Positions 51,848 through 61,013 of a stretch of DNA of 64,000 bases are shown here, one piece after another (the stretch's first letter is position 1; the number at the start of each line of letters is the position of its first letter). The notes under the pieces are model-generated. The model ran no database searches and had not been told where the DNA came from. It was given only the letters and a program-made list of their open reading frames with translations. The DNA lies in assembly GCF_011764505.1 (NCBI RefSeq), contig NZ_AP022839.1, forward strand, positions 124,001-188,000, read 5' to 3'. The position numbers were made by a program, and so were the translations under genes. The DNA comes from Legionella antarctica. GTDB taxonomy: Bacteria > Pseudomonadota > Gammaproteobacteria > Legionellales > Legionellaceae.

Positions 51848-53878
51848 ATGTCTCTCGAGAGTGATGATAATCAAGCTTTAAAGCCCATAGATTTAGTCCT
51901 CATTCTAGCAATTGCTGGCCGTATTGACGCGGAAATCCGTATTTTCTCAAAACAACTCGATACAAATCGCTCTGTCTATTACGGTTATGCTGTTTTGGAT
52001 TCCCTAAGCTCATCCTCCAGCATGTTCAAATATTTTACTGATGTATTTCTTTCCAACACTTCTAATGATGAGATGCATGACCTGATGATGTCACCTGGTG
52101 GTATCATTGGAATCTCTTTAGAGACACTTTTTTTAGTTGGCTTTTCCGTTTTAGCTGCAAAATTTGATAAGGAAACCGAAGATAACTATAAAAAGTGGAT
52201 AGCTACAGCCTGGCCTTATTTTCGCGATGTAATGAAAGGTTTAAAGAATGCCTATAAAGGATGGCGTAGTGCTGTAGTAGCCGCCAATTTGCTAGGCGGA
52301 ATAAATATGAATTACCTCATTGCTCCCGTTGGGCTGGTTCTTGGCGTTTTTGCTGCAGCAAACCGTTTTTGGTTTCGCAGCATGTTCGAGTTGCGAAAGG
52401 TGATGATTGTTGCCAATGAACAACTAAGAAAGGAAGTAAAAAGATTATTGTCATTAACCCACGATGAAAGAAAATTTTATCTTCGTCAAATTAAGTATCA
52501 AACAGAAGAGATGCGCATTCAAGCTTTTTTTTCCGTAGGGATAGGTGGCTTTCTTGATGGTTTGTATCTTTATTTTGGGGTCTTGAGTCTGGCTGTATTA
52601 TCCCCGCCGCTGCTTGTTTTTATGGTTGTCATGTGTTCTGTCTACACCGTGGCTTGTATTATTACCCGGGTCTATGAAGAGTATGATAACCAACTCAAGT
52701 TGGAGCTTACACAGACTAAATGTAAAATTGAGCTTATTGCCAAAGAAACAGAAACTGCTTATTCTAAATTGCTTTTATTGCAGAAAAAAGTTAATAAAAG
52801 TGGTGCTGATATCGTACGGCTTAAACTTTTAAAAGCTGAAATTCATGCTTTACTTACCAAATTTGATAAACAGCGTGTATTGTTGAGCAAGAAGTCAACC
52901 CACACTTATTTCTCTGCTACGTTACAAGGATTAAAACACGGGCTGTACGCTTATGGTGCTCTTGCCAGTGTTTTATTTTTGACAGGTTCTATATTAACCC
53001 TGAGCGGTGTGGTTTTCCCTCCCGCCTTGTTAATTATCTGTGCTTCTCTTGGTCTGGCCTTTATAATCGGTTTTATAATTCATTCTTTAGTAACTAATTA
53101 CAAGCATTTACATAAAGAAGAATCTGAAATCAAACAACCGTATCATCAATTAACTGAATTGAGAGACAAATTAAAATTAAATATGGAAACTAATGAGCTT
53201 CTCGAAAAAAACTCTTTTCGAAAGGCACTAGATGATGGAATAGAGGTTGCTGCATCGCCCCAGTCCTCGATTCCACAAAGGGCTGAGGCAATGCGCTCTT
53301 TGGTTTCGGGTTTGGGTAAGGGACAAAAAATTCTTGGTTTTTTTGGAAATTGTTTGCAAATAGCCGATGAGCAAGGGCATTACCATGATAGTGAGTTGAT
53401 GCAAGTGCTCTCTTTATTCAGCGCAGTCGTATGCGGCACTACTCTGGGACTCAGGTCTATAGCCCGTGATTTTGGCCGTCAGGATAAAAACTCCGATTCG
53501 GAGAAAGTTATACCGCAAACAGACACATCAGGAGATTGTTCAGCAGAAATGCAATTTTCAGCTTTGAATGCGGATAATGATGAGCAAGTGACACCGAAGT
53601 CACCCCAAGTTGATAAGTCTGATGTATTCGCACCGGATATTCAACAGGAGCTTGATACAATCATGGGGGATGAAAAGGATTTATCGCCCCTCAAAGCATC
53701 AAGGGAATCAATCCAGCAATTTAAACCCCGGAATGATTCCCCTCCCTGTATACATCCCAGCAGATCAATTCATAGTTTTTTTAACCCTGAAAAAGAACAA
53801 TCTTTCCACCGCTCTAAAAGCGATATCTCATTAATCTCTAAAGAATTTATTGGCTATACAATTCAGGATTTAGGGTAG
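51848..53878 (+). CDS. large membrane and coiled-coil protein, candidate effector
   Basis: 676 residues, no recognised family. It has several hydrophobic helix pairs, at about 88-110, 152-175, 220-270 and 365-420, a coiled-coil segment at 275-350 (KETETAYSKLLLLQKKVNKS), and a polar C-terminal quarter ending with Ser/Glu-rich residues (SFHRSKSDISLISKEFIGY). This membrane-plus-coil layout with a hydrophilic tail is common in Legionella Dot/Icm substrates that insert into host membranes. Translocation is inference. The last 32 bp overlap the convergent DUF4254 gene. Confidence 0.65.
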   Translation: MSLESDDNQALKPIDLVLILAIAGRIDAEIRIFSKQLDTNRSVYYGYAVLDSLSSSSSMFKYFTDVFLSNTSNDEMHDLMMSPGGIIGISLETLFLVGFSVLAAKFDKETEDNYKKWIATAWPYFRDVMKGLKNAYKGWRSAVVAANLLGGINMNYLIAPVGLVLGVFAAANRFWFRSMFELRKVMIVANEQLRKEVKRLLSLTHDERKFYLRQIKYQTEEMRIQAFFSVGIGGFLDGLYLYFGVLSLAVLSPPLLVFMVVMCSVYTVACIITRVYEEYDNQLKLELTQTKCKIELIAKETETAYSKLLLLQKKVNKSGADIVRLKLLKAEIHALLTKFDKQRVLLSKKSTHTYFSATLQGLKHGLYAYGALASVLFLTGSILTLSGVVFPPALLIICASLGLAFIIGFIIHSLVTNYKHLHKEESEIKQPYHQLTELRDKLKLNMETNELLEKNSFRKALDDGIEVAASPQSSIPQRAEAMRSLVSGLGKGQKILGFFGNCLQIADEQGHYHDSELMQVLSLFSAVVCGTTLGLRSIARDFGRQDKNSDSEKVIPQTDTSGDCSAEMQFSALNADNDEQVTPKSPQVDKSDVFAPDIQQELDTIMGDEKDLSPLKASRESIQQFKPRNDSPPCIHPSRSIHSFFNPEKEQSFHRSKSDISLISKEFIGYTIQDLG

Positions 53879-54434
53879 GATCATTATACATTTTAAATTG
53901 ATGATATATTCTAAAAGTACGACTTTTAGCGTCTATTTCATCCAGTAGCTGCCTTAAACAATCGCTTAATTGTTCTAGTTGTTGCTGGATTACTTCTAAT
54001 TTATAAGCACAGTTTTTTCTATGCTCTGCACTTACATCCATACGTTTTGTTTGCAAGGCCATGTGATAGGATTTGAGCGATAAAATAGAAAGTCTGTCGA
54101 TTATCATTCCTGGCGATTCAGAGTTTACTGGACACTGCCCTGGTTTTTCTGGATGCAATGTATTGAAAAGCCATTCATCCATAGCTTCCATGCGATTATT
54201 CCGAAGTTGATTGCACGTATCTATCTCACGTTTGGCCTGATAAACAAATTCATAACCCATGTCATCGCGGCGGGCGCGATCTTCTGCATGCCATAATTGG
54301 AAATTAAACGCATGATTCTCTTCCGCCAATAGGTAAAATTCTTGATGTTGGTATTTAATTCCTAAAGATTTCCATTGGACGATGCACTGTTTATGAAGAA
54401 CAGTAATTATTGAGGGATCGATTAGCTGCTGCAT
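53847..54434 (-). CDS. DUF4254 family protein
   Basis: 195 residues with the family features NFQLWHAEDRARRDDMG and IIDRLSILSLKSYHM, and helical throughout. DUF4254 proteins are found near glycan and lipopolysaccharide genes in other bacteria, with no proven activity. The ATG 54434 and the size fit. It ends inside the 3' end of the convergent membrane-protein gene (32-bp overlap). Confidence 0.7.
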   Translation of the reverse strand: MQQLIDPSIITVLHKQCIVQWKSLGIKYQHQEFYLLAEENHAFNFQLWHAEDRARRDDMGYEFVYQAKREIDTCNQLRNNRMEAMDEWLFNTLHPEKPGQCPVNSESPGMIIDRLSILSLKSYHMALQTKRMDVSAEHRKNCAYKLEVIQQQLEQLSDCLRQLLDEIDAKSRTFRIYHQFKMYNDPTLNPELYSQ

Positions 54435-54550
54435 GGTGTATCCGATAGAGTAATAAGTTGTCTAGTTTAACTCAAGTTGGTCTGTGGGATCTATCCACAC
54501 AATAGAATCAGATGATATTAAGAGTCGAAACAAGGAACAACAGATGGTGT

Positions 54551-55558
54551 TCACAGGTTACTAAAATACTGATTATAAATTTTTAAATAAGTGCCATCTG
54601 CTTCCATATCCAATAAAGATTTATTAATTTGCTGAATCAGCAGTGCATTACTTTTGAGTGCCATAATGCCATATCCCTCCCCCATAAGAATTTTTTGTCC
54701 CACCAGTTTAAATTGCTGTATTGCATTGTTTACCGATAGTGTCGCTAAGCTCGTGATTGATTTTAGCCATCCATGGCTGAAATCGACTCGCAAACGCGAC
54801 AAGTATGCCTCCGGCGGCCCTGGCCGTCCTGTGTCCGCTTGTTTTTTCACCCCATTCGGGGTTCAAAAACAACGCTACCCCAATGACTGACGCCTTTTCG
54901 GATGCCTTATATTTTGCCTGCGGCAAAACATCCGGCTCTAAGGCTACCAGGGACTACCAGCCTCGCTCGTTCCTCGCTTCCTTGGCTGGCAGCGCATGTA
55001 CCTGGCTACACTGGCATTAACATAAATAAGATTCACCTCTTGATTTGCCAAAGCAGAAATCAAATCAGTAATTTTTTCGTATTTTATAATGTCATTATCA
55101 GCTCCATAATGAGATTCGATGATGACGTCGTACAAAGTACCGCTTATGACTCCTATTTTTTGATTTTTAATCTCTGCCAGGGAATTGATGGAGCTTTCTT
55201 TTGTGGCGAGAAATTGGCCATTACTGGTTAAATAGGGGAGGCTGAATATAAAAGGTCCCGAAAGTTTGGCTGGAATAGGAACCGGAATAAAAGAAACATC
55301 AATGATACCTTGCAGCAGCGAATTAACATGTTGATCTATGGTAGTCGATACATAGTTACATTCGAGCTGCATACGTTGGCAAATGTTATCCATCAGATCA
55401 ATGGTGAATCCGTAATAATGATTTCCATCACCAGCTACAGATGAAAAGGGAGGAGCAAACTGTAAAACACCGATCTTGAGGGCATTGCCGTATACGAAAA
55501 TATGGCTAATAAACAGGATGATGAAAACTAATCCTTTCATACGTAAGGTCCTTTTCAA
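54551..55558 (-). pseudogene. periplasmic amino-acid-type solute-binding protein, split by the 261-bp element
   Basis: Signal peptide (GLVFIILFISHIFVYG) then the SBP_bac_3 order: LKIGVLQFAPPFSSVAGDGNHYYGFTIDLMDNICQRM, FSLPYLTSNGQFLATKE and QKIGVISGTLYD. The frame breaks after VNASVARYM, where the element 54734-54994 is inserted, and resumes as VNNAIQQFKLVGQKILMGEGYG to the end at 54551. Without the element the protein has 248 residues, the normal size. No permease or ATPase gene is adjacent, so the protein may act with a distant transporter or as a sensor. The broken gene gives only a shortened first part. Confidence 0.85.
54734..54994 (+). mobile_element. 261-bp structured insertion element, copy 2 (inside solute-binding protein gene)
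   Basis: Apparently identical over 261 bp to 25011-25271 (reverse complement). Hairpins stand out: GATTTTAGCCAT / ATGGCTGAAATC at 54759-54784 with a 2-nt loop, and CGGATG...CATCCG enclosing TTTTGCC TGC GGCAAAA at 54899-54934, plus ACCCCATTCGGGGT. Removing exactly 261 bp rejoins TACATG to GTAAAC in frame. Relative to its host gene it lies in the opposite orientation to copy 1. There are no flanking duplications. Confidence 0.8.
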
Positions 55559-55613
55559 GTGTACTTAAACTTTAGGGGGGAAGCTCTTTTTTGTCAAATG
55601 AACGAAGAGATGT

Positions 55614-56060
55614 TCACCATTTTTTTGCCAGCCATCGGTCTAAGGCATTGGCAAATGCGGTTTTTTCTTTAATACTTAAGGCTGCAGGCCCTCCAACACG
55701 TTCGCCTGTCGAACGTAATTGTTCATTGATATCACGAAAATTCAACCGCTGCCTGATGTTATTTTCGGTGTAGAGCTCTCCCCGAGGATTAATTGCTAAT
55801 CCTTGTTTTGCAACGACATCTGCTGCTAAGGGTATGTCTGCGGTAATTACTAAATCATGTGCTTCCAGGTGGCCAACAATATAATTGTCCGCTGAATCAA
55901 AGCCTTTTTCAACCCGCACGGCATGAATAAACGGAGAGTTTGGATAGGTCAGGGATGAATTAGCTACCAAGGTAAGATGGATTTTAGTGCGTATGGCTGC
56001 ACGAAATAAAATCTCTTTAATCATCTTGGGACAAGCGTCAGCATCTACCCAGATATGCAT
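55614..56060 (-). CDS. yaiI: YaiI/YqxD family (UPF0178) protein
   Basis: 148 residues starting [17 protein letters not shown], with [31 protein letters not shown] and RVGGPAALS, which are the defining segments of UPF0178. The fold is PIN-like with conserved Asp residues, but no activity is established. The length is standard. Intact native gene. Confidence 0.92.
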   Translation of the reverse strand: MHIWVDADACPKMIKEILFRAAIRTKIHLTLVANSSLTYPNSPFIHAVRVEKGFDSADNYIVGHLEAHDLVITADIPLAADVVAKQGLAINPRGELYTENNIRQRLNFRDINEQLRSTGERVGGPAALSIKEKTAFANALDRWLAKKW

Positions 56061-56302
56061 TTCTTGACATCCTTAAACATGGTGTAGTATTGATGAAAAC
56101 TGCAGATTATTTCTTGGTACGTCAACGTATGATACGGTTGCTCAACTTTATCACGTTCGATTTTAGACTATACATTTAAATTTGCAATAACTCCATTTAG
56201 AGGCTGCAAAAAAAGAAAGTCCCTGATGTTCAAATGCTTTGATTCGCGGTATATTGATTTTTAGATAAAAATACATCTTACAGCACCTTGAGATTGACCT
56301 AC

Positions 56303-56382
56303 ACCCACAGGTTTAACCTAAATCTGCAGTAATGATCCGCAGCAGATTCAACCTCCGAATTTAGGTTGAACCAGGTCTATCG
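56303..56382. repeat. long inverted repeat upstream of the 1296-residue gene
   Basis: AGGTTTAACCTAAATC and GAATTTAGGTTGAACC can form a stem of about 15 bp, enclosing a smaller hairpin (CTGCAG...CTGC). It sits within the 348-bp gene-free stretch 56061-56408, about 30 bp before the ATG, so it would be in the transcript leader if transcription starts upstream. It could be a regulatory RNA structure or an old repeat element; nothing else in the stretch is recognised. Confidence 0.5.
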
Positions 56383-56408
56383 ATTTCTGGTTTAAAGGAC
56401 GAGTCGTA

Positions 56409-59400
56409 ATGAAGCAGTTAGTTGCCATCATAAAAGCACAAATTCACCAATTAAATAATTTGCAATTAAACGAATGGCTGTTAAACCACCTTAATGAAGA
56501 TGCCAACCATCTAAACGAGCTTTTTACCAGGCAACTCCCTGCTCTCTCCAATCACGTTGTAAGAATCCCCTCTTTTACCAATCAGGTGTCACCTTATTTA
56601 TCACTGTTATCCATTATTTTTGTATATGCGCCAGAAGCTTTGCGTGACGCGTTAGAGGATAGGTTTTTAGCTTTCCCTGAATTACTCTGTGCAGACAAAT
56701 CAATAGATGATACTAAAATGAATCAGGAATTACAGAATCAGTTAATAACGTACCGTAGAGCTTGGCCAATAATTGTCGCTCTCCAGAAACAGGGAGGTAA
56801 TGATTTAATTCAAATACTTAATAACACAGACGAACACGCATTAATGTCATTTGCTTCACTAACCAAAGGGAATGGCTTAGCTATTTTGGTTGACACTTTT
56901 TTAGCTAAAAACAGCAAAGATTTGGAACTGATTGATCGCAATAGCTTAATTCATTTTTTACGTCAACCTGATTTAACGAGCTGGCTCAACAACTTGCTTG
57001 AATCCCTTGTTTTTCAGGCCAGCAATACAATGGCTCTGAAGTTATTAAATGTTATTTTTACACCTTATGCTAATGAGCTTAAAAAGGCAGCTGAGATAAA
57101 AACATTGCTTGCGGATAATCCCTTTGCCATCCATTTAGAAACAATACAGGCAATAATATATTTTTATTACTCCAAATTAAAAAAAGATCCCATCTCAGTT
57201 GAAGGGGGTGCATACATTTCGCTGTTGTATGATCTTATCAAGCGTGAGGATTTAACCTCTCAAAGGGAAATGATGCTCAGTTTAGAACAAGACTGTTTAT
57301 TTTTTATGATTGAGCAGTGTTTACAGAGGATGACTAGTTCGGACTTAACCTTACAGCAAATATGTCGGGAGTTATTATTCTTATTGTGCTCAGAACCGGT
57401 TAAAACCAATAAACAGTATCGTGGTTTGATTAAGACGCGTCTGGAGCAGCCTGACCGATGTTTATTTGATACTGTTGAGTTATTTGTATTAGCGAAAGAA
57501 ATTCTGCTGGGGAACGATAGTGCTTCAGAAAACGCTTTTTGTAACTTATGGATTGAGCCGTTACTGACTTCTCCTCGTTTTATTGCCGCAAGTACAACCA
57601 AAGTTTTAAAACAACTAAGTGATAGATATCATGCACTCATTACGATACTTGGCAAAGAGGAATATCGTTGTTTAACTGGATCATTTAAAAAGTATCTTTG
57701 GCATGATAATGAAACTCGGACAGAGTTCCGTGGTGAACGTTTTGTGCCTGCTTTATGGATGCGACTTGAGAGAATATGCGAGCAGCAAAAAGCAACCGAT
57801 GTGGAACTTGCCGAAAAAGCTTTAAGGGTTCTTTACCGTTATTACGCTCAGACACTTCCAAATTTAAGGACGGATTTATTACTTCGTATGATAGATTACG
57901 CCTATCGTCCAAAGATGGACGATAGGACGGAGCGAAATAAGCAACGAAATGTATTACTCTTTTGGTTTAAAAAATATGCTCCGCAACATCCATTGGCGCA
58001 AGCAGAATGGGCATCAAACATAGAAGCACCCTTATACTGCCCGAGAAGGAATAAAATTGGTTTTGTCAGTGAATCCAATGAAGCAATGGCTTTTATTAAG
58101 GATAAGTTGGTTTTATTAATTAACTCAGGATTGGTGAGTGTCAATGAGCCGCTATATGATGAACAAGGGTCCATCATTGGCTATTTAACAGAATCAGGTC
58201 AAATAAGAAGTACCAATTTAATTCAAAAAAATGCAAGTGCTCAACTACTTGCAAGGGTGCCTGAACATGATTTAGAACTTTCTCCCTCGGGATTGTCGTT
58301 GTTAATACAGAATGTGTTGAGTGAAGATACTCTGGATGAGCTTTATGGTAGTGAGCATGTTTTGGAAAACAGTTCGAAGCGTTACTGGTTAGAGCATCAA
58401 ATTTCTACGGTGGTTCAAAACGCAAAGTTTTCGATCGCATCAAAAACGTTTAAGTCCCTGGTTAATTATCACAGCAATGAAACTCTATTTTCTTTGCTGG
58501 CGACGATAAAACATAAGACCAGTGCACGTTTTTTATTCCATGCTATTTTTGATGATGATCAAAAACGTGAAGTACTGTTTAGAGGGAACTTTGTATCAGA
58601 TATTGACGTATTCTTGGTGCACTTTGATGCGATTGTTTGTTTGGCAGATTATATGGCTCGCTATCATGAAAAATCATGGTTTGCTGATGGATTAATGTGT
58701 TTTGCTTCATATGGAAACAAACATAAAGCAGACAGCTTGCTTAGTAACGCTTTGGCTCATATAAATAAAAAAGCAGCTCATGAGGAACAACGAAGTGATT
58801 TAGGAGATAAGGTATTAAAGAGCCTCATCGGATCAGAGGATTCTGCCAGGGTAATATTGCAGGAATTTCTTCATGATAGAGCCCAGACGCCGGTACAGCA
58901 GTTAAAAAGTCCTGAAATAAATAAAATAACCCAATACGTTTTCAAAGAGCACTTGATGGTTGCTCTTCAACTATTAAATAAAAATGCTGATTGGCAAAAT
59001 AGTTCATTATATAAACTGGTTTTGCACATTTTAGAAACCCAACATGAGCAAATTTTTCCGTCTGATGAATTTGTTCACCCTGCCGAGATGTCCTGGAAAA
59101 AAAATGAACTAGATGACTTTGCTTGCTTTATTAGCCGGCACTTAAGTATGAAACGCTCTTTGGATAGTGATTTTTCTGTAGGGCATAGAGTGTTGAATGA
59201 GTTAATTTTTAGGGGCGCCAGTGCAGGACAGACTTCTTTATTTTATAGCCAAAAAACATTTAATAAAGCAATAGCTCAGTTGTCGTTTCCGCGTGTTTTT
59301 TTAGAGCAATTGGTTGACAAATTCTGGATTCCTGAAGGGGTTAAAGAGCAATTCGCTGATAAGGTGTTACGAATAAAAGCCTGGTTTGATGATCAGAGTC

Positions 59401-60299
59401 CATTACAAAAAGAACTGGGTAATCACCCTGTTTTGATGGATTGGCGACATTTAATAACTCAAACATGGAATGAAATTAATAAAAAGAAACTACCGGTTAT
59501 TTGTGTGTATTTGCTAAATTATTCAGGCTCCAAGAAACCATTATCATGTTTAGTACGCGATTATATTGCTACGTTCCAAAAGACCAGTGAATATCTTTAT
59601 CCCGTGGTGAAATTAGTACATCAATTTCCTCAGCGTGATGTTTCTGCAGTAATTTTTGATGTTTTAGAGGCGATGATTATAAAAAATCCTCTTCTCTTGG
59701 ATGAGACTATTTTGCACCATATGGCGTTCTATTATGCTATAAAAAACGCGAATCGGGAAGCGAACTTTGCTAAGGCTGAGTTGGATTTATTGATCTATTT
59801 TGGCCAACGTAAACAATACGCCGTTGTCCAGAGAGGATGTGACGAGTTAGCAAAGAATTGTGAAGACCAAAAATTAAAAAAACAACTTTTAAAAGGCTCT
59901 CTTGAGGCTGAGATCGAAACGGACTTAAGTTCCAACCTTGGTCATTTTTATTTTAGTTTGGTCAAGGTATTTAAAAGGTTATGGCACTATGGAATTAATG
60001 CAAAAAAAAATTCATCAGGGATTGTATGCTTTTGCGATGATGTAGTGCCACGTCCTATAATAAAACGTGCACCAGAAGAAGTTAAAACACCTGTTTTAAG
60101 CGGAAAAGTGAGCTCTATGTATTTGGATTTTAACGAAAAACAGAAACAGCTCATCAGGCTTTTGGCAACAATTAAGCACAGTCCTGCCCCGGAATCATTA
60201 ATTGCCAGACCGTCACAAATCAGTCAAAGTTTGTTTCATGGAAAAGGACATGAACAAGAAACAGTTGTTGCTCAAGAGCAAGCTGTGGTACATATATAA
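56409..60299 (+). CDS. very large helical protein, Legionella-type, unknown
   Basis: 1296 residues with no recognised domain, no signal peptide and no membrane segment. It is helix-rich and Leu-rich throughout in a pattern like HEAT/armadillo solenoids (short amphipathic helices at 20-25-residue spacing), and the last residues (HGKGHEQETVVAQEQAVVHI) include Glu/Gln-rich sequence. The start at ATG 56409 is preceded by AAAGGACGA. It may be a translocated effector or a structural protein; neither is proven. A secreted-protein gene follows within 11 bp. Confidence 0.65.
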   Translation: MKQLVAIIKAQIHQLNNLQLNEWLLNHLNEDANHLNELFTRQLPALSNHVVRIPSFTNQVSPYLSLLSIIFVYAPEALRDALEDRFLAFPELLCADKSIDDTKMNQELQNQLITYRRAWPIIVALQKQGGNDLIQILNNTDEHALMSFASLTKGNGLAILVDTFLAKNSKDLELIDRNSLIHFLRQPDLTSWLNNLLESLVFQASNTMALKLLNVIFTPYANELKKAAEIKTLLADNPFAIHLETIQAIIYFYYSKLKKDPISVEGGAYISLLYDLIKREDLTSQREMMLSLEQDCLFFMIEQCLQRMTSSDLTLQQICRELLFLLCSEPVKTNKQYRGLIKTRLEQPDRCLFDTVELFVLAKEILLGNDSASENAFCNLWIEPLLTSPRFIAASTTKVLKQLSDRYHALITILGKEEYRCLTGSFKKYLWHDNETRTEFRGERFVPALWMRLERICEQQKATDVELAEKALRVLYRYYAQTLPNLRTDLLLRMIDYAYRPKMDDRTERNKQRNVLLFWFKKYAPQHPLAQAEWASNIEAPLYCPRRNKIGFVSESNEAMAFIKDKLVLLINSGLVSVNEPLYDEQGSIIGYLTESGQIRSTNLIQKNASAQLLARVPEHDLELSPSGLSLLIQNVLSEDTLDELYGSEHVLENSSKRYWLEHQISTVVQNAKFSIASKTFKSLVNYHSNETLFSLLATIKHKTSARFLFHAIFDDDQKREVLFRGNFVSDIDVFLVHFDAIVCLADYMARYHEKSWFADGLMCFASYGNKHKADSLLSNALAHINKKAAHEEQRSDLGDKVLKSLIGSEDSARVILQEFLHDRAQTPVQQLKSPEINKITQYVFKEHLMVALQLLNKNADWQNSSLYKLVLHILETQHEQIFPSDEFVHPAEMSWKKNELDDFACFISRHLSMKRSLDSDFSVGHRVLNELIFRGASAGQTSLFYSQKTFNKAIAQLSFPRVFLEQLVDKFWIPEGVKEQFADKVLRIKAWFDDQSPLQKELGNHPVLMDWRHLITQTWNEINKKKLPVICVYLLNYSGSKKPLSCLVRDYIATFQKTSEYLYPVVKLVHQFPQRDVSAVIFDVLEAMIIKNPLLLDETILHHMAFYYAIKNANREANFAKAELDLLIYFGQRKQYAVVQRGCDELAKNCEDQKLKKQLLKGSLEAEIETDLSSNLGHFYFSLVKVFKRLWHYGINAKKNSSGIVCFCDDVVPRPIIKRAPEEVKTPVLSGKVSSMYLDFNEKQKQLIRLLATIKHSPAPESLIARPSQISQSLFHGKGHEQETVVAQEQAVVHI

Positions 60300-60310
60300 T
60301 TTTGGAGGGA

Positions 60311-60784
60311 ATGATGAGAGTTCCAGTTGCTTGTTGCTTTTTACTGATGTGTTCGTACGTATTGGCTGAATCTACTTTACCTGCAGGGTGTCGACCAGTT
60401 GCCGTACAAGGGGAATCAGTGACTTTGAAATCCAAAAAAAGTAAGTTGGTATTTATTCACAATCTCACTAATACTGACTTATGGATTACGCATCCTGTGG
60501 CTGAGCCTGGTGCCAGTGCCGGCTGGACCAGTAGATTGCAAGCGGGAAATTGGTCCGCACTGGCAGTGGAAACCCCTCCTTTTGTTTTAAGTTGCATTGA
60601 GTCAAGACCGGGACATGAACAGCAGGTACCTTGTGAGGGAGCTGTAGCTGTGTGTCAATGGTCAGGTGTGAAGATTCCAGGTAATAATGAGAAAGGTACT
60701 TTTTGGGCTGCGGAAGATAAGTCTTTAGATGCCTTAACAGCCGCTATTGGTGCTCGAGGATTTGTATTGCCAGTGGCGAAGTAG
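60311..60784 (+). CDS. small secreted protein, unknown
   Basis: About 157 residues. GGAGGG precedes ATG 60311 (MMRVPVACCFLLMCSYVLAE), a clear signal peptide ending near residue 20. The mature part is beta-rich (KLVFIHNLTNTDLWITHP, GWTSRLQAGNWSALAVETPPFVLSC) with four cysteines that could form disulfides. It begins 11 bp after the 1296-residue gene, so they probably form one transcript. No family is assigned. Confidence 0.7.
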   Translation: MMRVPVACCFLLMCSYVLAESTLPAGCRPVAVQGESVTLKSKKSKLVFIHNLTNTDLWITHPVAEPGASAGWTSRLQAGNWSALAVETPPFVLSCIESRPGHEQQVPCEGAVAVCQWSGVKIPGNNEKGTFWAAEDKSLDALTAAIGARGFVLPVAK

Positions 60785-61013
60785 TAAATTTACTGATTTA
60801 AGCTCTGCAAATTAATATCCCATTGCCGTTGTTACGTGGATTATTCACGGGAAAAGTAAGGGATAAGAGAGCTAAATCATTAAAGGGTCATGCGCTTTGA
60901 TATTTATCAGTCGACAGTCTCTTTCTTGCTACTGAACTGGATAAGTGGTAGAACAGACTAAAAGTTAGCTGCAGAAGCGTTAATTATGATAATAAAATAT
61001 ATAATGGTGGAAG

